DNA from: Reticulitermes speratus
Taxonomy: Eukaryota > Arthropoda > Insecta > Blattodea > Rhinotermitidae
Reading direction: 5' to 3'
Assembly: GCA_021186555.1 (NCBI GenBank)
Contig: JAJKFL010000004.1
Coordinates: 41,708,351-41,772,350, forward strand
Length of the DNA: 64,000 nucleotides
The translations under genes were made by a program, and so were the position numbers. This document shows, one piece after another, positions 56,540 through 64,000 of the stretch. The notes below the pieces were generated by a model. That model searched no databases, was not told the origin of the DNA, and was given only the letters and a program-made list of their open reading frames with translations. How positions within the stretch are numbered: position 1 is the stretch's first letter; each line of letters opens with the position of its first letter.

Positions 56540-56795
56540 AATGAATTTTTTTTTTTGAAAAATTTCTTGCCTTTGCCGGGATTTTTTTTCCTGTCCGATT
56601 TTTTCCCCTTTGATCCATTTTGTACCTTTAAATCCTTCCCTCCTTCTTCATGTCACTTATGTTCCATACTACTGTCCTTATACAACAAACACAACACAAA
56701 CATCCATGCCACCGGCAGGATTCGAACCCACAATCCCAGCAAGCGAGCGGCCGCAGACCCACTATGATCCACCCCTTTAGTGTTACAAGACCGTT
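56540..56795 (-). mobile_element. tRNA-derived SINE, family D, minus
   Basis: Minus: GGTCTGCGGCCGCTCGCTTG, then B box GTGGGTTCGAATCCTGCCGG and GTGGCATGGATGTTTGTG. The A-rich end lies at 56,541-56,600 on plus as T runs. The head matches the 49,920 copy (GCCGCTCGCTTACTAGGATC) but the body differs. No clear target-site duplication. Confidence 0.8.
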
Positions 56796-56942
56796 CGGTT
56801 TGCCCACACACTGCATTCTGTTCTTCTGTATGGTTCTTACAATGACGGGTATCGCTTCCTTAAACAGGACCAACCGACACATCTTCGTAATTGAAAACGC
56901 AATGTTTTCTGCGAGGCAAGAGGTGCGATCATTTTCAGTCCT
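56796..56942. other. Spacer, no feature
   Basis: Unique-looking. Confidence 0.4.
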
Positions 56943-57230
56943 GCATATAGCGCAGTTGGTTTAGTGACGGCGCCGGGGCTGCGGGCAGGACGATCCGGGT
57001 TTCTGTTCCCGGAAAGGGCACGATATTTTTGTCTTCCTCAAGACGTCCAAGACCAGTTGTGGTGCCACCCAACTGGGGGTTCTCTGCTCGCGGTAAAGCG
57101 ACCGCGGTGAGAAGCAGACCATTCACCTCCATCCAGTGTCGAGGTTAAGAAAGAGTGGGGCAAAACCTCCACTTCCCAATATGCCTCCATGGAGTTGACA
57201 GGGAAGGCTGTTTACCTTGTTGCCCGTTAC
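56943..57230 (+). mobile_element. tRNA-derived SINE, family A, diverged
   Basis: ATATAGCGCAGTTGGTTTAG resembles an A box, GATCCGGGTTTCTGTTCCCG a mutated B box. Body TGCCACCCAACTGGGG, GCGGTAAAGCGACCGCGG and GAGGTTAAGAAAGAGTGGGG match the distal part of the 54.5 and 63.1 kb copies. Confidence 0.7.
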
Positions 57231-57572
57231 AGGGACGTACAGTATGTCTTACGGATCTAACGTTTAGCGCTCCGGCATGGCTGCAGTGCGCAGGTCGTAC
57301 CAGAGCCGTCACATGCACACAACCTGACGAGAAGTAAGACATCAGCAGCCTACGTATTGATCGTAGCTTTACTGTGAATGAGCAACGGACATGTCCCGCT
57401 TTTTACACAGCCCGTCAAATGACGTCACTAGAAAACACACCCACACAATTGCGACGCCCGAAATGACGTCAGTTAAATGCGCCGGGATGCTGGCGCTCGA
57501 TAGACTGTCTGGCGGACAGTTAAAACGGTATGTGGAGTCAGTCTGATTGCAACAATCTTCCGGAAGGGACAT
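57231..57572. other. No gene recognised
   Basis: About 340 bp. 60-67-codon frames on both strands without domains. Confidence 0.4.
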
Positions 57573-58946
57573 TTAACCCTTTAAAGCCCAGTGGTTACTA
57601 TATGTACCACCACGTTTAACATTCACAATTCTACGTTCTGCCCACACAATGTATTTATGTGTTTTGTGTGGATCTCAGAACAAACAGCGATTATTTCACT
57701 GTACAACATTAACTGACTGGTTTGTATAACTGAGACGGAGTGTGTTTACTGCGCGGTACGGACTGTAGCCCTCTAAAGCCCAGTGGTTACTATATGTACC
57801 ACCACGTTTAACATTCACAATTCTACGTTCTGCCCACACAATGTATTTATGTGTTTTGTGTGGATCTCAGAACAAACAGCCATTATTACACTGTACAACA
57901 TTAACTGACTGGTTGGTATAACTGAGACGGAGTGTGTTTACTGCGCGGAACGGACTGTAGCCCTCTAAAGCCCAGTGGTTACTATATGTACCACCACGTT
58001 TAACATTCACAATTCTACGTTCTGCCCACACAATGTATTTATGTGTTTTGTGTGGCTCTCAGAACAAACAGCCATTATTTCACTGTACAACATTAACTGA
58101 CTGGTTGGTATAACTGAGACGGAGTGTGTTTACTGCGCGGTACGGACTGTATGTGTTTTGTGTGGATCTCAGAACAAACAGCGATTATTTCACTGTACAA
58201 CATTAACTGACTGGTTTGTATAACTGAGACGGAGTGTGTTTACTGCGCGGTACGGACTGTATTTATGTGTTTTGTGTGGATCTCAGAACAAACAGCGATT
58301 ATTTCACTGTACAACATTAACTGACTGGTTTGAATAACTGAGACGGAGTGTGTTTACTGCGCGGTACGGACTGTATTTATGTGTTTTGTGTGGATCTCAG
58401 AACAAACAGCGATTATTTCACTGTACAACATTAACTGACTGGTTTGTATAACTGAGACGGAGTGTGTTTACTGCGCGGTACGGACTGTATTTATGTGTTT
58501 TGTGTGGATCTCAGAACAAACAGCGATTATTTCACTGTACAACATTAACTGACTGGTTTGAATAACTGAGATGGAGTGTGTTTACTGCGCGGTACGGACT
58601 GGATTTATGTGTTTTGTGTGGATCTCAGAACAAACAGCGATTATTTCACTGTACAACATTAACTGACTGGTTTGTATAAGTGAGACGGAGTGTGTTTACT
58701 GCGCGGTACGAACTGTATTTATGTGTTTTGTGTGGATCTCAGAACAAACAGCGATTATTTCACTGTACAACATTAACTGACTGGTTTGTATAACTGAGAC
58801 GGAGTGTGTTTACTGCGCGGTACGGACTGTATTTATGTGTTTTGTGTGGATCTCAGAACAAACAGCGATTATTTCACTGTACAACATTAACTGACTGGTT
58901 TGAATAACTGAGATGGAGTGTGTTTACTGCGCGGTACGGACTGGAT
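57573..58946 (-). repeat. Satellite block 7 (minus orientation)
   Basis: Starts TTAA-CCCTTTAAAGCCCAGTGG. Three 193-bp units in a row (each with GCCC-AGTGGTTACTATATG) are followed by about seven 114-bp units with GTTTGAATAAC and GAGATGGAG variants. Ends GCGGTACGGACTGGATCTTC before AT-rich DNA. One unit has lost ATTT (near 58,150). Confidence 0.95.
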
Positions 58947-58996
58947 CTTCATACATATAATAATCGTATAATTCAGGTTAATCTTAGTCTTTAAAT

Positions 58997-59170
58997 TTCG
59001 GGTTTCCCCTGTCAGTACAATTCCACCAATTCACCAATACTCATCTTCATCTACATGTTGCGCTTACCAGAAGGACAAACGGGCGAAGCTTGGGAACCTT
59101 CCAAAAAGCAGTGGTCTTTCGAAAATCGAGGACTAGATAGAAAAATGCGTTCACTCTTTTCTTGGTCTTT
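58997..59170 (+). mobile_element. SINE family B, 3' part
   Basis: GGGTTTCCCCTGTCAGTACA and ATTCCACCAATTCACC are followed by CTTACCAGAAGGACAAACGG, GCGAAGCTTGGGAACCTTCC and GAGGACTAGATAGAAAAATG, the same order as 415-565. It begins without the tRNA-like head. Confidence 0.65.
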
Positions 59171-59664
59171 AATGCTTAGACATTGGTGTTGTTTTCGGAT
59201 TTGTCCACCGTCTTGCATTTTCAACCATGACGTGATTGAAAATAGATGTTTCTGTCGTCGGATGTGTGGGGAGGGAAATTTCAGGTAGCAATGCCTACTC
59301 TCCGTCACTGGACACCGGCCGTCGGACCATCCAACCAACCATTCAACCACACAAAATTCTAATTAATAAGAGGAAACTTAAGCGAAGCAATGTTGACCTC
59401 CCATGCTACAGAATGCGTCTCTTACCGTGCCTTTGAATACGGCAGATGTCACGGGATGTCCTGGCCGATGCAGTTTTGTTATTCGATAATCCATTTCTGC
59501 TTACGAAACTCATAACTGGAATGTGAAAACTAGACCTAGCGAATTTTTACTGCGATCGTGTTTATGCTAACTGGTTTGACATCTTGGTGAAGATTCTGAC
59601 GATTTTATACTGATGGTTGCTGCTGCTGGCAGGAAGAGAGGCTCTGATGTGGCTGTTTGCGCTC
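59171..59664. other. No gene recognised
   Basis: About 490 bp, AT-rich, no supported feature. Confidence 0.4.
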
Positions 59665-59787
59665 TGTCTTAGAAGTAAGTTATAAAACATTTGAATTTGT
59701 AAAATATGTAAAACTGTAAAACTTATAATTTTATCTTATAAGTTAAAGTCAAGATTTAAAATAGCAGCGTTAGTCACTTGATGCACA
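59665..59787 (+). repeat. Inverted arm, left
   Basis: Begins TGTCTTAGAAGTAAGTTATA and ends AGTCACTTGATGCACA. Pairs with 60,417-60,539, including TTAAAGTCAAGAT against the arm's TTGAAGTCAATAT. Confidence 0.9.
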
Positions 59788-59990
59788 CAATCGTGGTATT
59801 GTGTTGTTGTGATTATAAGCTGTAATATGAATAAAAAATATATGTGTTTAGAAAATATTCTATCTGTATTAATTACTTTTCACATAAACAGATTAATATT
59901 AATTTATAATTTTGCATGAATGACGTACCGTGTTGTTTCACGTGCTGTTGTGTGGAGTGGTACAAGCTGACTGTCGTCTGGTGGACTTTG

Positions 59991-60426
59991 TTATGGGGGT
60001 GTATGGGGTTCTGGAGGTTGTGTAATAGCAGGGGTAGGTGGGGTGAGGTTGATGAACTGGAATAGCGGGTTTTCTTCTGCTACGCACTGTTCGCTAATCA
60101 ATAAATGTTGCCTGTGATATAGTTGTATATACAGATTTTCAGTTATGTTCATGTGCCAACCTTTCTTACATGTTTTTATCAACTACATACTTTCCTGTAT
60201 TGGAGCGTATTTATGTTGGTTATTCAAGATATTGAGATTTTGGTTCATTGTTTTTGATATATCTAGTGTGTTGTATATATATTGTCTTTAAATTGCTTCC
60301 AGTCTGACCAACATAACATCCGTTACAGGTGTTACACCTTAGGCTGTAAATACCACTGTTTTTATATTCATCATTGTTTTGTGTTGTATGGGTTTTAAGT
60401 ATGTTCTGGGTCATTCTGTGCATCAA
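59991..60426 (-). pseudogene. GIY-YIG endonuclease domain of a Penelope-like element, frameshifted
   Basis: The domain nicks target DNA for retrotransposition. From 60,426 the frame reads through NNDEYKNSGIYSLRCNTC and GCYVGQTGSNLKTIYIQH. The GIY signature is at residues 25-27, a Cys-X2-Cys pair typical of this lineage at 31-34 and YVGQTG at 38-43. The histidine at 53 is kept, but the catalytic arginine expected in the T-R-Y-x-E-H context is replaced by isoleucine. This frame ends at 60,220. A second frame (from about 60,182) continues KKGWHMNITENLYIQLYHRQ, containing the C-terminal Glu helix, and LISEQCVAEENPLFQF. A frameshift, stops and the lost Arg mark it as dead. Confidence 0.85.
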
Positions 60427-60539
60427 GTGACTAACGCTGCTATTTTAAATATTGACTTCAACTTATAAGATAAAATTATAAGTTTTACAGTTTTACATAT
60501 TTTACAAATTCAAATGTTTTATAACTTACTTCTAAGACA
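60417..60539 (-). repeat. Inverted arm, right
   Basis: Reverse complement of the left arm. In minus orientation it runs directly into the codons HRMTQNIL that precede the GIY motif. Confidence 0.9.
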
Positions 60540-60596
60540 AGTGTGCTGTTTGGGCCCTTTTAACATGCGATGTGAAGTGCAGTAGCTTGTTACCGC

Positions 60597-60618
60597 CTGA
60601 AGATGGTCTACGGACCGA
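60597..60618 (+). other. Hammerhead-like hairpin motif beside the Penelope fragment
   Basis: CTGAAGAT, perfect 4-bp stem GGTC / GACC around TACG, then GAATC (mutated GAAAC) and ACGTG. Nearest to a recognisable Penelope-like element. This supports, but does not prove, that the motif family comes from those elements' terminal repeats. Confidence 0.55.
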
Positions 60619-60926
60619 ATCACGTGTAGGGGAATACATCGATACTAATAAAAACTATAAAGTAGTTTATGTTTGTGCATTTGTTGGTTAAATGAATGGT
60701 AAGTGAAAATGCACGGTGAAAGCAATATAAATGGTTATCAGGCAGTTTCTATGACGACTCATCGGTTATATCTGTTGACAGTGTTTGTCTTCAATGAACT
60801 GTAAAGCACACATCCAGCCTCCGTAACTGAATCAAGTGTCTGCTTATCTTAAACTGCCACCTGAACACTGGGAATCGGTATGCTAATATCCAAAATGCAC
60901 ACCCAACTATTTATCGTGCTTGTGAC
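60619..60926. other. No gene seen
   Basis: AT-rich spacer. Confidence 0.4.
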
Positions 60927-61183
60927 CAGTGGCGTAGCTTGGGGGGAGGGGGGTTGGGCCAGTAGTGAGGCGGCCTCGGGCAACAGAGTCTAAGAGGCGG
61001 CAAAGTGAAAATTTTAAATAAAAAAATTTGATTTTGAGCATTCTAAAAATTTTAAATTACTGAGTCGAATATAAGGAAATTCGGTAAATAATTGTTATTT
61101 TTTAAAAGTTCATAATTTCTGTTAGGGGCGGCCATTGTGATTACTCACTCTGGGCGCCAAAAAAAAACCTGGCTATGTCACTG
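60927..61183. mobile_element. hAT-type MITE, 257 bp, perfect 8-bp target-site duplication
   Basis: TIRs CAGTGGCGTAGCTTGGGG and (reversed) CAGTGACATAGCCAGG. Flanked by CTTGTGAC at 60,919-60,926 and 61,184-61,191. The interior is AT-rich without coding, ending GGGCGCCAAAAAAA. The CAGTGGCGTAGC terminus is typical of hAT MITEs in animals. Confidence 0.93.
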
Positions 61184-61191
61184 CTTGTGAC

Positions 61192-61518
61192 AGTCTGAAA
61201 TTGAAAATTTTATTTTCATAGCTGCCACATTTTTTCTGGGAAAGAGACGCATCAAATTTTCTATACTTGGAAATGCTTCATCAGCAACAAGAACGTTTGG
61301 TGTTCTTCTTGACCAGGTAGTTTGGTCCTGGAGGTTGTAACGTGTGATTACAACGCTTACCCCCCTCCCAAAAACACTGAGAAAATGTTTCCATCGTGGG
61401 ATCTATTCATGGAACCGACGTGAATAGCTGAATTTGTAATCTGCACCAATGGTGAGCATTAAAACAACAAAGAAATTATGTTCGTAATTTAAGAATGATG
61501 ACCCGCAGGTTTTTGTTG
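61192..61518. other. No gene seen
   Basis: AT-rich spacer with short frames only. Confidence 0.4.
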
Positions 61519-61744
61519 TTATGCGTTTGCTGTCTGTGGCCGAATAACGTGGCTCAATTGCCATTTTCTTTCAAATTCAGATGCAATGGCTTCCCATGCC
61601 TGAAGAGTGGGTTCTGGGGCATAAATTGGTTGCATGCATTTCCATATAGCAGGGTCTGTGTAGTTGACAGTCTTGGACACTGTCACATCGCTCATTCTGT
61701 AGTTGTAACTTCTAGTTGTATAAGTGTCTTCTGTTGTCAAGTAT
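61519..61744 (-). pseudogene. MADF-like N-terminal half-domain (minus strand)
   Basis: MADF is a Myb/SANT-like DNA-binding fold common in insect regulators and Harbinger-type transposon helper proteins. The minus strand reads NYTDPAIWKCMQPIY and LQAWEAIASEFERKW. The aromatic/Trp spacing and the AWEAIASEFE helix are MADF-like. A good acceptor (TTCTTCTCAG) precedes the frame at 61,745-61,754, suggesting a former exon. No ATG is in frame near the start. The matching C-terminal half lies on the opposite strand 50 bp away. Confidence 0.45.
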
Positions 61745-61793
61745 CTGAGAAGAATGAAAAAGTGATCTGTTAAACTCTGTTTTCTTCATACAG

Positions 61794-62620
61794 GAACTGC
61801 AGCTAAAGAGGAGCTGCCATCGAGACGCACTGAGAAGAGAAAATAAATTAAGGCATAAATGTGGATCTGCCAGTGTTGACCAATGTTTGGAAATATCAAA
61901 AACAAATGGAGTTCTTCATACCACACATGACTAAAATGCAAACAAGCACAAATGTGGCAGATGCTGATGGAACAAGTGTGTCAAGCCATGTTGACGAATT
62001 TGAACTGGAAGGCAAAGAGAGTAGCAGTGGTGAAATTGATACACAGGAACTAAACCTCCAGTCTGATGATGCATCTTCAGGGAATGAGAATGTGTACAAC
62101 ATCCGAGAGGAAGGATTTATGGGCGACAGCAGGAGTATAAAGCAAGAAGGAGGACTCAAATAGGGGAGTTGACTTGACTACATTGTTGATCTTTGAAAAA
62201 GCACGAAGTATGATCAAAGGATAGTGCTGTTACCAGGAAAAGCTTGGGAGGTGAAAGTGTGACGAATGCAAAAACAAATGCCCCAGTGTACCATTTCTTT
62301 ATGGCAGTGTGTGCAAGTTCAAAATCAGTACCAGTAATATCTCAGCTCATGGTGAGGAAGGAAGTGTTTAATACAGTTTCTGATGCTGAAGCATCTTTGC
62401 TAAGAATGCCATCTCCTGTGACCGAGTCTTCTATTTCCCATCCTGCAACTTCCGTTGCTGTCATTTCTTACCCCATCTCCTGCATCCCATTCTAAACCAT
62501 CGCCTATTTCTGAATATACTTCAGCTCTTGATTCCTTTCCTGATACTTCTGAATTACAGTCACATTATGAATATTATTGTGTATAATTTTGTGATGAAGC
62601 TTTTACTTTAATAAACGCAA
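61794..62620 (+). pseudogene. MADF C-terminal half plus BESS domain, frameshifted (plus strand)
   Basis: After an acceptor-like TTTTCTTCATACAG (ending 61,793), codons read KRSCHRDALRRENKL. A +1 shift near 61,860 leads to WKYQKQMEFFIPHMTKMQT, the end of a MADF domain and its linker. The frame is then acidic/Ser-rich to 62,160. In a third frame (62,292-62,402) YHFFMAVCASSKSVPVISQL and EVFNTVSDAEASLL resemble a BESS motif, a protein-interaction helix pair usual at the C-terminus of MADF-BESS proteins. A Pro/Ser-rich tail and AATAAA (62,610) follow. Frameshifts make a functional gene doubtful. Alternatively the shifts hide short introns. Confidence 0.5.
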
Positions 62621-63040
62621 CGTAATTTGCCTTCACTTTTGTGTAAACCTTACGTAAATACAGTGCCACATAGTACTGCAATAAAAGTTTAAACATACAG
62701 CGAATTTTTTTTCAGCTTTCGGTAGCCTTCTGGACGTTGCATCGTGTAGCCAGTACATCACTTGCCATGAGCTTATGCACAATTTAAATATTACCTTTTC
62801 CCAGCTTGTAGTAATTAATAAATATTTCATCTTAAAACTCGAGATGTCTCGGGGAATTCCCCACGCCAGTACTTTTCGCCTCCTATGTAGTTGCTTCTCA
62901 AGAACTTCCTCCTTTTATTCAGGCCTACGACACCTTTCTTTCGTTCTTCAAACGAATTGTACCATACCGTGTCTGTAATACGTGTGGCTCTGCGTATGTT
63001 GCCCTGATCTGAGGTATTGCCTGTCCTGCTCCAGAAAGTA
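62621..63040. other. No gene recognised
   Basis: AT-rich, short frames only. Nothing supports a gene. Confidence 0.4.
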
Positions 63041-63060
63041 TATATATATATATATATATT
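63041..63060. repeat. (TA)n microsatellite
   Basis: About nine TA units just before the SINE. It contributes to the SINE's target-site duplication. Confidence 0.9.
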
Positions 63061-63066
63061 CGTGTG

Positions 63067-63351
63067 GTGGGCCGAGATAGCGTAGTCTGTATTAGCGACT
63101 CGTTACGGGCTGGGCGGTCCCGGAATCGAATCCCGGTGGGGGCGAGATTTTCCTTACCCGTCCGGACCGGCCCTGGGGTCCACCCAGACTCCTGTACAGT
63201 GGGTCCCGGGTCTCTTTCCCGGGGGTTAAGCGGCCGGGACGTGGCATTAACCACCCATTCCCATATAGCGCGGAGGTTAAAGAAAGAGTAGGGCTGTACC
63301 TCTACTCCCCTTCTGGGTATTCTTGGCCTCCTCTAGGATAAACTTTACCTT
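63067..63351 (+). mobile_element. tRNA-derived SINE, family A, with 14-bp target-site duplication
   Basis: Head GTGGGCCGAGATAGCGTAGT, B box in CCCGGAATCGAATCCCGGTG, body GCGAGATTTTCCTTACC and CCTGTACAGTGGGTCCCGGG, then GAGGTTAAAGAAAGAGTAGG and CTCTACTCCCCTTCTGGG. Ends AAACTTTACCTT. TATATATTCGTGTG is duplicated at 63,053-63,066 and 63,352-63,365. Confidence 0.93.
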
Positions 63352-63365
63352 TATATATTCGTGTG

Positions 63366-64000
63366 TGCAGTAAGTTTGGTTTGAGAATTGTAACTAGCTT
63401 CGGTATTTTCAGCGACAGAAACAGCGAATATGCATGTCACAAACAGGAAATGATCTTTGGTTTTTAGTCATGCAAGCGTTGGCAACAGTCGGTACGTAAG
63501 TTGGCAACCCACGTTCGTTGCGTGTTATGTTCGTGTTGACAGAGTATTGCACACGAAAAGAGCAACGTAACAAGTAAAGGTACGCAATTCAATTACATTA
63601 CGTTCACTCATAAAAGATTGCTCTGCTTGCACAAATAACAGTATTTCGAAGTTTTGGTAGGAACAGTCGTGAGCACTTCTTTACGTGATGTGAGTCCGGT
63701 GCATACGCTGTATTCATGTAATGCCGTCCTTCAAATGTATAGTAACAGTAGCATGTAGTAAGCAGTGGTTTCCATCGATCACTGAAAAAAAAATTCCTTC
63801 TTTCATGTCTGCGTGGGGCTTTCGGAGTTGCTCGCATTGTGTGTTGAAATTCTTTCCACATATTGGCGTACATTGCAGTAGCCGTCACCAGGATGAATGG
63901 GCAGAACAACCAAACGCCAACCAACTTAAAAGCTTGGGGGCGCCGATGGTATTCGTATGCGTCGTCGTTCCATTTCTTAGGTTCATTGTGTGAACAGTGC
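63366..64000. other. No gene recognised
   Basis: A 106-codon minus-strand frame (63,924-63,604) has a hydrophobic start and a basic middle but no domain that I recognise. An acceptor-like T-run plus CAG on minus (about 63,783-63,791) interrupts it. I cannot say whether it is part of an exon. Confidence 0.35.

Larger units (their letters stand above)
59665..60539 (-). mobile_element. Penelope-like element fragment between inverted 123-bp arms
   Basis: The interval is bounded by inverted repeats (59,665-59,787 and 60,417-60,539) with only a few mismatches. Between them, on the minus strand, lies the GIY-YIG endonuclease end of a Penelope-like retroelement. Its reverse transcriptase is absent. 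Penelope elements are known for terminal repeats in direct or inverted order, so the arms may be such repeats or a local inverted duplication of the RT-EN linker. The right arm reaches into the endonuclease frame. A hairpin motif of the hammerhead-like family lies 58 bp beyond the right arm. Confidence 0.75.

Noticed and set aside
63067-63140. Functional tRNA genes at the SINE heads (also 49,930, 54,770, 56,740).
   Set aside because: Good B boxes, but acceptor and anticodon stems do not close into a cloverleaf, and each is followed by a SINE body and target-site duplication or A-rich tail.

Overview
This is a eukaryotic, repeat-dominated, gene-poor window. Everything recognisable is animal, most likely insect: a mariner element, tRNA-derived SINEs, a Penelope-like element with a GIY-YIG endonuclease, hAT-type MITEs, C-terminal debris of non-LTR retrotransposons, MADF/BESS protein remnants and one exon of an SLC6 transporter with a normal splice donor. 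The style of the LINE tails (translations such as RMRWVGRVAR and RMNNTRMPKIILNYRPNG) resembles, from memory, debris common in cockroach and termite assemblies. Blattodea is therefore the best guess, but it is an inference.

About two fifths of the window (roughly 28 kb by my tally) is tandem repeat in about 30 arrays. Unit lengths include 7, 10, 14, 17, 18, 20, 21/22, 22, 30, 36, 37, 45, 47, 50, 51, 52, 57, 60, 79, 92 and 114 bp. Most long open frames lie in these arrays, where a unit length divisible by three, or three units together, keeps frames open by chance; they are not genes.

Layout. 0-8 kb: SINE piece, first 114/193-bp satellite block, 50-bp array, and a 57-bp array hanging off a dead transposase. 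8.9-13.7 kb: 51-bp array (about 42 copies), 52-bp array and a 1,333-bp mariner inserted in its last unit. 13.7-25 kb: degenerate dispersed repeats, then 45-, 14-, 17- and 37-bp arrays, a perfect 60-nt palindrome and the second, opposite-strand copy of the transposase plus 57-bp array. 25-34 kb: SINE and LINE fragments, three satellite blocks and small arrays. 34-43 kb: 36-bp array, the largest 114-bp block, a 10-bp array, and a SINE whose 3' half has expanded into a 92-bp array. 43-48 kb: SINE, LINE tail, hAT MITE, 79-bp array, then the one convincing host coding exon (SLC6, minus strand) with a plausible 5' leader. 48-59 kb: more satellite, a LINE interrupted by a SINE with target-site duplication, 52-, 30- and 21/22-bp arrays (the last full of CACGTG), and a cluster of SINEs. 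59-64 kb: Penelope-like fragment between inverted 123-bp arms, a 257-bp hAT MITE, MADF/BESS remnants on opposite strands and another SINE.

The unifying theme is mobile elements feeding tandem arrays. At least two arrays can be traced to parent elements: the 92-bp array to a SINE tail and the 57-bp array to sequence just after a transposase stop codon. The 114-bp satellite sits inside blocks whose edges look like TTAA-targeting transposon ends. A second theme is a short hairpin motif (CTGAAGAT, stem, loop, stem, GAAACGTC) that recurs on both strands with compensatory stem changes and resembles a hammerhead-ribozyme core of the kind known from Penelope-like elements. I see no CRISPR array, tRNA or rRNA gene, or operon.
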